Shown: positions 7,580-16,013 of the stretch, piece after piece | Layout of the letters: every line of letters starts with the position of its first letter | Position numbering within the stretch: the first letter of the stretch is position 1 | Assembly: GCA_949840955.1 (NCBI GenBank) | Contig: CATKXV010000004.1 | Span: 127,804 to 175,184, forward strand | Direction of reading: 5' to 3' | Origin: an uncultured Anaeroplasmataceae bacterium | GTDB taxonomy: Bacteria; Bacillota_I; Bacilli_A; Acholeplasmatales; Anaeroplasmataceae | DNA: 47,381 nt | Translations under genes and position numbers: made by a program | Notes under the pieces: model-generated | Told to the model about the DNA's origin: nothing | Databases searched by the model: none | The model's input: only the letters and a program-made list of their open reading frames with translations

Positions 7580-9973
7580 CTATGATATTGCATAATCAGG
7601 AATACAATCATAACCAGCAGATTGCTTGATTGCATTTGCATAAGCATATAAGAATTTCTTATCCTTAACAGAGAATATAGTTGCATTTACAGATTGTGCA
7701 TAAGTAAAGTTACCATAATCCTCTTTTGAAATTTCTGCAGTTCCTAATGCAGCAGAGCCACCCTTAGTATTAACTACAATTACCCATCCAGAAGCTGGAT
7801 TACTACATGCCTTTGCCCAGAATGCGGTAATAGCACCATATTCATTTTTTGCATCAGTATAAGAACCAGACTTAGGAACTGTAGTATTCCAAGTAAATCC
7901 TTCAACACCCTCAACATCGGTTACGTTCTTTACAACTACACCAGCTGCGATTGCTGCTTGAAGATTACTTAAACCAACACGTCCATAAGCATTTGTAGCT
8001 TGTAAATCACAACCTTTAGAACGAATATGTCCAATACCATGAGTTGCACCAATATTTTCACGCATAAAGTTATAGAATCCTTTACCACTGCTTGAGAACA
8101 TTTCCTTAGTCGTTGGTGACATAACAGGTGTTAAATTATCCCAATCTGTTGCAGAAGCAGCACCTAATAAATCAGTAGAAACCATTGCTTTTCCTTCTTC
8201 AGTTCCAGTAGGATGTGCCCAATACTCTTCTGGACCAAAGCTTTGAATATAGGTACCCATATTAGAGAACATATAATCCATAATTCTTAAAGCACCCTTA
8301 AGATTGTCTGTTGTTGTAGGAATAACCCAAGAACCTGTCTTTAAAGCTGTATTAGCCTCAACATAACGTGTAATTGTCTTACCAGTCATATCTGTTAAAT
8401 GTTGATCATGCTTCCAAGTTTTTTCTGTTGCCCAATAAGTGAATGGAGGTAATACAGGACGTACACCTTTTGATTCATATTGAACTTTTCTTGTGCTTGG
8501 ATCAGTACCAATTCCTTCTACCTTATCATTAGTAGCAGCTGTAGCAGCACCAAAGTCCCAACACATAAATCCATAACCCCAATCGGAATTATTCTTATAA
8601 TAATATCTATCAATATATCTAGTTCCTGAAGTTGAAGATGGTTTATTCCAGAATTCCTTTAGGATTAATCCCTCTTCATACATTTGAGAAATATACTCTA
8701 ATGCTTCATAAGTACCAATGGTAGTTTGAGCATCATGTAATTTACCGTTAGCATCGAAATATAATTTTTGTTGAGCTGAAGAAACACCCTGAACTCCCCA
8801 TAATTGAGCAATTTGGTTAACAGTATTAACACGGTTATCTGCTTCACCACGTACAAAGAATGTTACGATTTCTTTTGACTCATCACCAGAAATTAAGCCT
8901 GGGTTAGCCTTGATAACACGCATTAAAGCGATTAATTCATCAACATTGTAGCAAGCCTTCTTTGATGTGAAAATTTCAGATGGTTTAGCATATAATTTTC
9001 CTGAACCCATGTAATCTCCATAAGCATCTTTTAAATATTTATTGAATTGTTCTGCTAATTGTTTACCAGTACATCCAGCAGCAAGTAATTCATTTTGCTG
9101 TAAAACAATATTCTTAACAAGCTTAACTTTTAAATCTACAGTCTTATTATTATCGTCAATAACCTTTAAAGTTGTTGCTTCTTTATAATTATTTGCAGAA
9201 TCCATAAATGGCTTATATGCACCTGTTTGAACTACATTAGCAGCAGGATCTGAACCACCATTTGTCTTTCCTTCATCATATTTTGCTTTTTCATCATCTA
9301 AAACAAATTCAACTAATTGAGTGTCCATTACAAACATTCTCTCTAGGTTGTTTTGTCCTTCATAATATGGAGTATAGTATAAAGTTTCATTATTTGTACC
9401 ATATCCCTTAATTAAAGACTTTGCCTGTGAAGGATATTTTTTAAGCCATGCCTTGAAATTTGGCATTTCATCAATATGATCCATTAGGTTAACAGCCTTA
9501 CCAGCTGAACTCATGGCTGAGATTTCTTTATCTGCAAGAGATAATAAATCAATTTTTTGTTTAGCTGAAGTTTCACTTGCAAAGTTATTTGCTTCAACCT
9601 TTGCATAGGTATTTGTAGAACCATCAGTTGTATAGCTTGAAGCTTCCTTTATATTGGTTCTTGTTTTTTCTCCTATAGCTCTCCAAGTAGGTAATAAAGA
9701 ACCCTTAACATATGTTCTTCCATCTACTTTATTTTTGTAAGATTGTGCACTTACATAAGTAATACCAGATTCTCCACTATAGTTAAGATTGATATCAACA
9801 CGTCCACCGTCTGAATCATAAACTTCATCAGCAGGGGCGTTTACATAGGTATGACCATCATCAATTTTTGCATCCCATTCTTCGTAATTTGCATTATCGC
9901 TAGGTCCACAGCTTGCTAATGCTAAACAAGAAGCTGCAGCCAAACCAAATAAAGCTACTTTTTTTGTTTTCAT
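7580..9973 (-). CDS. Extracellular oligosaccharide-binding lipoprotein of ABC importer (LplA/YtcQ-like)
   Basis: This 797-aa protein has a lipoprotein signal: MKTKK, a hydrophobic stretch, and the lipobox LASC with Cys22 as the lipidation site. The mature part is long for the family (LplA/YtcQ proteins are about 500 aa) and rich in Trp, Tyr and Asn, as in carbohydrate-binding proteins. It lies directly upstream, in transcription order, of the accessory membrane proteins and directly downstream of the LplC-type permease. It is inferred to capture pectic oligosaccharides at the cell surface. The assignment rests on signal, composition and operon position more than on a diagnostic motif. Confidence 0.85.
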   Translation of the reverse strand: MKTKKVALFGLAAASCLALASCGPSDNANYEEWDAKIDDGHTYVNAPADEVYDSDGGRVDINLNYSGESGITYVSAQSYKNKVDGRTYVKGSLLPTWRAIGEKTRTNIKEASSYTTDGSTNTYAKVEANNFASETSAKQKIDLLSLADKEISAMSSAGKAVNLMDHIDEMPNFKAWLKKYPSQAKSLIKGYGTNNETLYYTPYYEGQNNLERMFVMDTQLVEFVLDDEKAKYDEGKTNGGSDPAANVVQTGAYKPFMDSANNYKEATTLKVIDDNNKTVDLKVKLVKNIVLQQNELLAAGCTGKQLAEQFNKYLKDAYGDYMGSGKLYAKPSEIFTSKKACYNVDELIALMRVIKANPGLISGDESKEIVTFFVRGEADNRVNTVNQIAQLWGVQGVSSAQQKLYFDANGKLHDAQTTIGTYEALEYISQMYEEGLILKEFWNKPSSTSGTRYIDRYYYKNNSDWGYGFMCWDFGAATAATNDKVEGIGTDPSTRKVQYESKGVRPVLPPFTYWATEKTWKHDQHLTDMTGKTITRYVEANTALKTGSWVIPTTTDNLKGALRIMDYMFSNMGTYIQSFGPEEYWAHPTGTEEGKAMVSTDLLGAASATDWDNLTPVMSPTTKEMFSSSGKGFYNFMRENIGATHGIGHIRSKGCDLQATNAYGRVGLSNLQAAIAAGVVVKNVTDVEGVEGFTWNTTVPKSGSYTDAKNEYGAITAFWAKACSNPASGWVIVVNTKGGSAALGTAEISKEDYGNFTYAQSVNATIFSVKDKKFLYAYANAIKQSAGYDCIPDYAIS

Positions 9974-10010
9974 TTTTTTCTCCTTAAATCTTCTTTCCTT
10001 TTAATTTTTT

Positions 10011-10868
10011 CTATTCTTTAACTCCACCAACATTGACACCTGCTGCAAAATATTTTTGCAACTTAGGATATACAATGATAACTGGAATGATAGAACAAAC
10101 AATAAATGCATATTGTAATGCATAAGTAGAAAAATCTACTACAGTACCATCCTCTATTTGACGTATAATTTTAGCCAATGTAACTTTTATAAATACTGTC
10201 AAAGGTTGGTCTGATTCGCCCAAAAGCATTTGAGCCCATAAATATCCATTCCAACGACTTACTGCAAAAAACATTGCAACGGTGATAATGGATGATTTTG
10301 ACATAGGAACATATACCTTAGTCAAAATTTGGAATTCTGTTGCACCATCGATTGTAGCGGCTTCTTCTATTTCCTTTGGAATACCACTAAAATAATTTCT
10401 CAACAAAATCATGTTAAATGCATTAAAGCCTAAGCAAATAATGAACATATAGCGGTTATTTACACCAAAACGAATAAAGTTTTGTAAAGTTGGAATCATA
10501 CCAGCTCCAAACCACATCGTAAAGGATAGCATAAAGTTAAAACCACGTCTAAACATTAATCTTGTTTTAGATAGCGCATATGCACCAGTTATTGCAACTA
10601 GCATAGAAACTAAGGTTCCATATATTGTAATAAAGAAGGTATTACAATAGGATAACCAAAATTGCTTTTGGCTCAATGCATATTGATATACAGATACATT
10701 AAAACCTACTGGCCATAGAAATACCTTTCCTGTATCAATAGCATCTTTAGACGAAACAGATGCTGATAAAATGTACACAAAAGGATATAAACAGCATAAG
10801 GCAAATATTGTCAATATAGCATAAGACAAAATTTTAAATATAATTTCGCTTGAATCTAATCTCTTCAT
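10011..10868 (-). CDS. ABC oligosaccharide permease, LplC/YtcP type
   Basis: This 285-aa protein has six predicted membrane helices and the CUT1 coupling loop EEAATIDGATEFQIL at about 165-180, which contacts the ATPase. The N-terminal pattern (LCCLYPFVYILSASVSS) and the C-terminal YFAAGVNVGGVKE ending are typical of the LplC/YtcP branch, which imports large or complex oligosaccharides. It pairs with the LplB-type permease encoded 16 bases upstream. Confidence 0.93.
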   Translation of the reverse strand: MKRLDSSEIIFKILSYAILTIFALCCLYPFVYILSASVSSKDAIDTGKVFLWPVGFNVSVYQYALSQKQFWLSYCNTFFITIYGTLVSMLVAITGAYALSKTRLMFRRGFNFMLSFTMWFGAGMIPTLQNFIRFGVNNRYMFIICLGFNAFNMILLRNYFSGIPKEIEEAATIDGATEFQILTKVYVPMSKSSIITVAMFFAVSRWNGYLWAQMLLGESDQPLTVFIKVTLAKIIRQIEDGTVVDFSTYALQYAFIVCSIIPVIIVYPKLQKYFAAGVNVGGVKE

Positions 10869-10884
10869 TCTTTCACCTCATACT

Positions 10885-11913
10885 TTAGAATAATGACGTT
10901 GTGGAAACACGTCTACTGATTGCATTAGCTCCAAGAACTAATACCATTGCTAAAATAGAATTGAACAAGTCTGCAACAATACCTGCTTGGGCAATAATTG
11001 CTCCCTTATAATCCGGATCCTTTCCTGACATTCGGTATACAAAGGATGAAACTACGTCTCCTGTTTCATATGCTGAAGGCTTATCTCCTATTAATAAGAT
11101 TACTTTTTCATAACCGATACTTAAAATATGACCTATTTTCATAATAAGCATAATTGTAAGTGTTGGTGCCATTCCTGGGAATGTTATATAACGAATCTGC
11201 TGTAATTTTGATGCTCCATCTATTCTTGCTGCTTCATAGCTTGTTGGAGAAATGGCTAAAATAGCCGCAAAATAAACAATAGATCCATAACCTGCTCCTT
11301 CCCAAATGCCTGAAATTTGATAGATTGGTCTAAAAAATTTCGGTTGAGCTAACAAGGTTTCCTTTGAATATGTCAAATTCATTGCTTTACATGCCATATA
11401 CAAAATACCACCACTAGGATTACTTTGAGTGGCTCCTTCACACCATAAACCAATAATTGTTGTAACAACTACTGTTGAAACGAAATGTGGTAAATAAGAA
11501 GCAACCTGCAAAAAGCTTCGATATCCTGTACATTTAATTTCACTAAATAGTAAGGCTAAGAAAATAGGAATAGGAAATCCTAAAATCAAACCATACATAC
11601 TATTTACAAAAGTGTTTCTAAAAGCTAGCCAAAATCTAGGACTCATATTTCCTGAAAAGATATATTGAGCCCAATATAATCCTGCCCACTCTCCATTGTA
11701 CATTGAAGTATCACTACCCCATTTAAAGCCTGTTAATAATCCGCCAATTGGGAAGTACTTAAATAATACCAAAAACAGCAACATAGGAATTAGTAAAACA
11801 TATAAACGCCAATCTTTAATTAGAGTCTGAAGGGTACGCTTCCACTTTGTACGTTCGACTTCATCGATAACGTTTTGATCACGTTCAACTACTTGTTGCA
11901 TAAATTTTAACAC
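10885..11913 (-). CDS. ABC oligosaccharide permease, LplB/YteP type
   Basis: This 342-aa protein has a cytoplasmic N-terminus of about 30 residues, six membrane helices, and the EAA-type loop YEAARIDGASKLQQI. The motif YFPIGGLLTGFKW after the first helix is typical of the LplB/YteP branch. It forms the heterodimeric channel with the LplC-type protein. In B. subtilis, relatives of this transporter pair serve rhamnogalacturonan and pectin use, which matches the GH28/CE8 neighbours. Confidence 0.93.
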   Translation of the reverse strand: MLKFMQQVVERDQNVIDEVERTKWKRTLQTLIKDWRLYVLLIPMLLFLVLFKYFPIGGLLTGFKWGSDTSMYNGEWAGLYWAQYIFSGNMSPRFWLAFRNTFVNSMYGLILGFPIPIFLALLFSEIKCTGYRSFLQVASYLPHFVSTVVVTTIIGLWCEGATQSNPSGGILYMACKAMNLTYSKETLLAQPKFFRPIYQISGIWEGAGYGSIVYFAAILAISPTSYEAARIDGASKLQQIRYITFPGMAPTLTIMLIMKIGHILSIGYEKVILLIGDKPSAYETGDVVSSFVYRMSGKDPDYKGAIIAQAGIVADLFNSILAMVLVLGANAISRRVSTTSLF

Positions 11914-11924
11914 CGTCCTTTAAC

Positions 11925-12659
11925 TTAATTTTTTTCCGAGTCTACTGCAGGTTTAGACTCCTCTTCTGCTTCAACTGCTTCAGAGGACTCTAGAATTTTA
12001 AACTCTTCCTCATCTTTTTTAAGCATTTCAGCATTTTCTTTATCTTCAACGAGTTTATCAACAACATTGTTCATAACTCCTTGAGACCTTAAAATAATTG
12101 CGCCTATTATAGAAATAGCTAGGCCTAGCAGGTTGTAAACAACCCCATAATCCATATAATAATTACTTACTATATCGGTTCCATCTACAGGATGCTTTAC
12201 AACAACAGTATACAAGCTTTCTCCTACCACAAACGGATTTCCATTTGCAATTAACCTATAAAAGAAAAGCTGTACAAAATTATATAAGAAATAATTGAAT
12301 AGCATTATCCCTATCAACCAACCAATCGAACGAACTGTTTTCTTTGTTCCCCTTTTTTTGAAAACAATCACATCTAACCCTATGACCAATAATCCTAATG
12401 CTATAGAAAGATAGCATTTCCAATCATAAACGGAAGCTAAGCCCTTTATTACATGGAAATGTCCCCCTAATATGGTTGCAGCTGCTAGAATTGGAATGGT
12501 CGTTAATCCCCAAAGGTTCCATCGTACAACTGCAATAAATACTATTAATAATGAAAATGTTGTTGTTGGTATGGCATCTAATACAAAGCCTGACATCTTC
12601 GTACATAAGGATTCTAATACAAAGCCTATCACTACGAGCAATAGTAAATCCTGAATCAT
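11925..12659 (-). CDS. Unrecognised membrane protein at head of pectin ABC operon
   Basis: This 244-aa protein has about six hydrophobic segments between residues 3 and 190 and a strongly acidic C-terminal tail of about 45 residues (Glu/Lys-rich, e.g. KDEEEFKILE), probably cytoplasmic. No family is recognised. It is the first gene of the operon. The ATG used here has no adjacent Shine-Dalgarno sequence; a GAGGTGG lies about 25 nt upstream, so the true start could be a non-ATG codon a few residues earlier. The acidic tail could dock a cytoplasmic partner, but this is speculation. Confidence 0.7.
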   Translation of the reverse strand: MIQDLLLLVVIGFVLESLCTKMSGFVLDAIPTTTFSLLIVFIAVVRWNLWGLTTIPILAAATILGGHFHVIKGLASVYDWKCYLSIALGLLVIGLDVIVFKKRGTKKTVRSIGWLIGIMLFNYFLYNFVQLFFYRLIANGNPFVVGESLYTVVVKHPVDGTDIVSNYYMDYGVVYNLLGLAISIIGAIILRSQGVMNNVVDKLVEDKENAEMLKKDEEEFKILESSEAVEAEEESKPAVDSEKN

Positions 12660-12728
12660 ATATATCTTTAAGCTTTTTATAATACCACCTCATTGACCTA
12701 CAGAACAACACATATAACCTTACCCAAA

Positions 12729-12752
12729 TAAAGCGCTTTAAAATAGCGCTTA
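12729..12752. promoter_or_regulatory. Palindromic operators in the leader of the pectin ABC operon
   Basis: A perfect 12-bp palindrome TAAAGCGCTTTA (12729-12740) is followed by the related TAGCGCTTA (12744-12752). Both have the central CG and A/T flanks of LacI-family operators. They lie about 10-35 nt downstream of the predicted minus-strand start, a repressor or road-block position. Confidence 0.6.
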
Positions 12753-12768
12753 CATAAGTTATATCAAT

Positions 12769-12797
12769 ATTTTAATACCTTTGGTAAATAATGTCAA
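12769..12797 (-). promoter_or_regulatory. Predicted sigma-A promoter of the pectin ABC operon
   Basis: On the minus strand a perfect -35 TTGACA (plus 12792-12797) is followed by 17 bp and TAAAAT (plus 12769-12774). The predicted start near 12762 gives a leader of about 100 nt that contains the palindromic operators. Confidence 0.75.
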
Positions 12798-12798
12798 T

Positions 12799-12812
12799 AG
12801 AAAACGCTTAAC
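12799..12812. promoter_or_regulatory. cre-like operator abutting the -35 of the pectin ABC promoter
   Basis: AGAAAACGCTTAAC matches 11 of 14 positions of the CcpA cre consensus TGWAANCGNTNWCA. It lies one base from the -35 hexamer of the minus-strand promoter. The same placement, operator directly against TTGACA, occurs at the AraC gene (43462-43481). A LacI-family regulator other than CcpA would fit as well. Confidence 0.5.
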
Positions 12813-12873
12813 TTTTTTTGTCAATTTTTGATTTATTTCAATTTGAATTTAAAAATACAATTTAAATGAAATG

Positions 12874-12882
12874 TGGTATAAT
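12874..12882 (+). promoter_or_regulatory. Extended -10 promoter of the CE8 gene
   Basis: TGGTATAAT is an extended -10 element (TGnTATAAT) with no convincing -35. It puts transcription start near 12889, after the upstream in-frame ATG at 12871. The gene must therefore start at 12904, where an AAAAGGGGTG ribosome site precedes the ATG. Confidence 0.7.
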
Positions 12883-12903
12883 GAAAAAAGGGGTGAAAAA
12901 TTT

Positions 12904-13827
12904 ATGATAAAAAAAGTAAATTCTAAAATGAAACTATCGAAAATTTTACAGGAAACTCATGCAGGAGATGTTCTGGTTTTGGAGGATGGAATTTATCAAG
13001 AAAAGATAGAGGTTTGGGTTCCACAAATTACTATACGTGCAGAGCATCCACATAAAGCCATTTTAACCAATAAGGATTATGCTCATAAAATCATGGAGGA
13101 TAATAATGAATGTAACACCTTTAGAACATATACCTTATATATAGGATCAAATGAGGTTTGCTTAAAGGATTTGGTTATTCAAAATGAAGCAATTCCTTCT
13201 TCTATTTATGGACAGGCAGTTGCTTTACATGTTGATGGAGATGAATTCATATGTGATAATTGTATAATAAGAAGTGCTCAGGATACCCTGTTTACAGGTC
13301 CTATGCCCGCTGATTTATTACAAAGATATCAAGGATTTTATCCGCCACAAAAGCTAATAGGAAACCCTTCTAAACAATATTATAATCAATGCTTAATTCA
13401 AGGTGATGTAGATTTTATTTTTGGATGTGCTACTACTCTCTTTGAGGAATGTACGATTGAAACCATAAAACGAAATAATCCAAATGCCTCTTATGTTTGT
13501 GCTCCTTCTCATCCTATAGAATTGCCATTTGGATATCTATTTCATAAGTGTAAATTCATTGGTAGTGAGCCTGCGTATCTAGCAAGACCATGGAGAGATT
13601 ATGGTTGTGCAGCATTCATTGAATGTGATATGGATGATCATATTTTACCAGAGGGATATAATAAATGGAATCAAACAAATCGTGACAAGACAGCTAGATT
13701 CTTTGAATATACTCCTTCTAAGGATTTGAGTCACCGTGTTACTTGGGCAAAAATATTAGATTCTACAAAAGCGACAAAATATTATGCAGAATTTATAGAT
13801 TTTTTGTCTTTTATAAAAAAGAAATAA
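12904..13827 (+). CDS. Pectin methylesterase (pectinesterase), CE8
   Basis: The start at 12904 is chosen because the -10 box overlaps the earlier ATG and a good ribosome site precedes this one. The 307-aa beta-helix enzyme has the CE8 motifs: QDTLFTG (Gln126, Asp127), the catalytic Asp170 in DFIFG, and ARPWRDYG (Arg228, Trp230). It removes methyl groups from galacturonate, releasing methanol. There is no signal peptide, so it is likely cytoplasmic and de-esterifies imported methylated oligogalacturonides before GH28 attack. It is divergent from the importer operon, and both probably answer to the operators in between. Confidence 0.93.
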   Translation: MIKKVNSKMKLSKILQETHAGDVLVLEDGIYQEKIEVWVPQITIRAEHPHKAILTNKDYAHKIMEDNNECNTFRTYTLYIGSNEVCLKDLVIQNEAIPSSIYGQAVALHVDGDEFICDNCIIRSAQDTLFTGPMPADLLQRYQGFYPPQKLIGNPSKQYYNQCLIQGDVDFIFGCATTLFEECTIETIKRNNPNASYVCAPSHPIELPFGYLFHKCKFIGSEPAYLARPWRDYGCAAFIECDMDDHILPEGYNKWNQTNRDKTARFFEYTPSKDLSHRVTWAKILDSTKATKYYAEFIDFLSFIKKK

Positions 13828-13841
13828 TTGGAATGTATATA

Positions 13842-13914
13842 TTTCGACACCATTCGACCATTTAGATAAAACTCGGCAAATTTCGATTGGTATTTAATGT
13901 AAAAGATTGTCGAT
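13842..13914. promoter_or_regulatory. Cluster of 0A-box-like sites upstream of spo0A
   Basis: Relative to the Spo0A box TGTCGAA, TTCGACA at 13843-13849 is a perfect match on the minus strand, TTCGACC at 13853-13859 has one mismatch, TTTCGAT at 13881-13887 has two, and TGTCGAT at 13908-13914 has one. The cluster lies 35-110 bp upstream of the predicted -35, which suggests autoregulation. Confidence 0.6.
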
Positions 13915-13949
13915 TTGATAAAAAGTTTTTATAAAATTTAAAAATTCTC

Positions 13950-13978
13950 TTGTATTTCACAAAAATATATTTTATTAT
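13950..13978 (+). promoter_or_regulatory. Predicted promoter of spo0A
   Basis: TTGTAT (13950-13955), a 17-bp spacer and TATTAT (13973-13978) form a reasonable sigma-A promoter about 25 bp before the GGGAGG ribosome site. Confidence 0.55.
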
Positions 13979-14009
13979 ATCTCATGTAAATACGGGAGGA
14001 TGAATATAT

Positions 14010-14792
14010 ATGACAAATATTGTTGTAGCTGACGATAATAAGGAAATATTAAGCATGGTCAGCGAATTCTTAAAAATGCAACCTAATATGGAGGTTGTCA
14101 AAACTTTTTCTGGTGGTAAGGAATTACTGAATTATTTAGAGACAAATACCGCGGATATTCTACTACTGGATGTTTTTATGCCTGATTTAGACGGTATTAA
14201 TGCCCTAAATGAGATTAAAACAAATTCAAAATATAATAGACCAAGTAAAATTGTTATTATAACAGCGTTTAATACTGAATCTATTATGGCAAAAACGTCA
14301 GCCTTAGGAGCAGATTATTTTATAGTAAAGCCGATTGATTTAAGTAATCTACAAAAAACATTTAACCAGCTCATCAATGATGAGACAGCAAAGGGTACTA
14401 CCTATAATTTGAAAGAAAAGGTAAAAGAATCCAGTGGGGATTTGGATACAGAGATTACAGAAATACTTCATGAAATCGGAGTTCCTGCACATATTAAAGG
14501 ATATCTATACTTGCGTGAAGCCATAACTATGGTTTATAATAATGTAGATATATTAGGAGCAATCACGAAATATTTATATCCAACGGTTGCTAAAAAATAT
14601 AAAACGACTTCTTCTCGTGTAGAACGTGCTATTCGTCATTCGATAGAGGTTGCCTGGAATAGAGGCAATGTAGATGCGATTTCTCAAATTTTTGCTTACA
14701 CTATTAGTTATAACAAAAGCAAACCCACAAATTCAGAATTCATTGCTATGATTGCAGATAAGTTGAGACTAGCCCATAAGGTTGTATATTAG
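14010..14792 (+). CDS. spo0A: Sporulation master regulator Spo0A
   Basis: This 260-aa response regulator has an N-terminal receiver domain with the acidic pocket Asp8/Asp9 and the phospho-acceptor Asp54 in LLLDVFMPD, plus the conserved Lys in FIVKP. The C-terminal part (about 145-260) is the Spo0A-specific DNA-binding domain, recognised by [28 protein letters not shown] and [16 protein letters not shown]. Phosphorylated Spo0A binds 0A boxes and starts sporulation. The start has a strong GGGAGG site. It is a single-gene unit ended by a bidirectional terminator. Its usual neighbour spoIVB is absent here. Confidence 0.97.
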   Translation: MTNIVVADDNKEILSMVSEFLKMQPNMEVVKTFSGGKELLNYLETNTADILLLDVFMPDLDGINALNEIKTNSKYNRPSKIVIITAFNTESIMAKTSALGADYFIVKPIDLSNLQKTFNQLINDETAKGTTYNLKEKVKESSGDLDTEITEILHEIGVPAHIKGYLYLREAITMVYNNVDILGAITKYLYPTVAKKYKTTSSRVERAIRHSIEVAWNRGNVDAISQIFAYTISYNKSKPTNSEFIAMIADKLRLAHKVVY

Positions 14793-14802
14793 TCGTATAT
14801 GA

Positions 14803-14838
14803 TAAAAGACACCTAGTATTTTCACTAGGCGTCTTTTA
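14803..14838. terminator. Bidirectional terminator between spo0A and the methyltransferase gene
   Basis: An inverted repeat with arms AAAAGACACCTAGT / ACTAGGCGTCTTTT has an A-run on the left and a T-run on the right. It can therefore terminate both converging genes. Confidence 0.9.
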
Positions 14839-15952
14839 TTTTAGTAAAGCATAGCTCATATAATTTTTGTTGAAAGCCTAATTGCTTCATCCATTCTTTA
14901 ACAAGATGTAGCGACTCTTCCTTTTTATGCCCGGAATAGACAGCTCTAAGCAAAATATTTTTAGGCGTTGAATCCCAATCGACAAATTCAAGGGCCTGAA
15001 CCTTATATCCATAATACTCCAGTATAGCAGCTCGTATGGAATCTGTTAGAATCGCCGAAAATCTCTCTTTCAAAATACCATATTTGGATATAGGTAAAAT
15101 AGAATTTGACTTCAATTGAAGATTTACCTCATGTTGACAGCATGGCACAGAAAAGATATATCTACATTTCATTTGTATTGCATGAAATAATGCAAAGTCT
15201 GTTGCTGTATCACATGCATGTAATGTCACAATCATATCAACCTTTTCTTCATTTTTAAAAGCGGATATATCTCCTTCTATAAAATGTAACTGATCATAAT
15301 TATATTCCCTAGCAATTTTATTACAATGCTGAATTACATCCTTTTTCAAATCCAATCCTATAATATCACATTGAATTTTTTTGACAAAGGTTAAATAATA
15401 ATATAATATAAAGGTTAAATAGCTCTTTCCACAGCCAAAATCAATAATTTTTAGATACGTTTCTGCTTGTATTTCATCTTCTATCATTTCTAAAAAACGA
15501 TTGATTTGCTTATATTTATCAAATTTGGCTTTAACAATTTTTCCAGTAGGGGTCATAATTCCCAAATCAATTAGAGGAGGAATAATCATTCCCTCTTCTA
15601 ATAAATATTGTTTCTTTTTATTATGCTCTAATACAACAAACGCACTTTGCTGACGAACCTTATTCGTTAGTATTTTTCCTTTTTTCGTTCTTCTATAGCC
15701 ATATTTATAATCCTGAGTATAAAGCTCTAAGCTCATAAAGGATGTATCCAAAATATTATTTAAATACATATCGATTTGATCCAAAGCTATATTCTCATGA
15801 ATTACCTGTTGCTTCGTGAATGAGCTAATTTGTATTACCTCTTGATTTCTTATTAAAATTCTTTGAAGCTTTATCCTTTGATAGAGCTGTTCTTTTTGTA
15901 CAGGAATAGAAAATGTCCCCTTTATCATATCTTTAGGAAATTCTATATTCAT
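14825..15952 (-). CDS. SAM-dependent methyltransferase, METTL25-like (Methyltransf_32)
   Basis: This 375-aa protein has a class I methyltransferase core from about residue 165. Motif I is IDFGCGKSYLTF, the acidic residue binding the SAM ribose is in DIIGLDLKKD, and motif IV is VTLHACDTATD. The sequence VPCCQHEVN resembles the CCxH region of the METTL25 / Methyltransf_32 family. The first 160 residues form a family-typical N-terminal domain. The substrate is unknown, probably RNA or protein. It is a single gene between two terminators with no functional link to its neighbours. Confidence 0.8.
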   Translation of the reverse strand: MNIEFPKDMIKGTFSIPVQKEQLYQRIKLQRILIRNQEVIQISSFTKQQVIHENIALDQIDMYLNNILDTSFMSLELYTQDYKYGYRRTKKGKILTNKVRQQSAFVVLEHNKKKQYLLEEGMIIPPLIDLGIMTPTGKIVKAKFDKYKQINRFLEMIEDEIQAETYLKIIDFGCGKSYLTFILYYYLTFVKKIQCDIIGLDLKKDVIQHCNKIAREYNYDQLHFIEGDISAFKNEEKVDMIVTLHACDTATDFALFHAIQMKCRYIFSVPCCQHEVNLQLKSNSILPISKYGILKERFSAILTDSIRAAILEYYGYKVQALEFVDWDSTPKNILLRAVYSGHKKEESLHLVKEWMKQLGFQQKLYELCFTKIKDA

Positions 15953-15971
15953 AAAAGCTCCTTTCTAACAA

Positions 15972-15998
15972 AAGAGACATCAGAAATCTGATGTCCCT
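15972..15998 (-). terminator. Terminator of the DUF1508 protein gene
   Basis: On the minus strand GGGACATCAGA, a short loop and TCTGATGTCTC form a hairpin followed by TTTTG, just after the stop at 16014. Confidence 0.75.
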
Positions 15999-16013
15999 AA
16001 TTTTTAAATTGTA

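Noticed and set aside
12424-12711. 95-aa minus-strand open frame overlapping the start of the 244-aa membrane protein
   Set aside because: It is out of frame with a clearly hydrophobic, operon-linked protein and shows no recognisable domain; the membrane protein explains the DNA better.
12871-12903. Upstream in-frame ATG of the CE8 gene
   Set aside because: It overlaps the TATAAT box and would lie before the transcription start; a proper ribosome site precedes the ATG at 12904.
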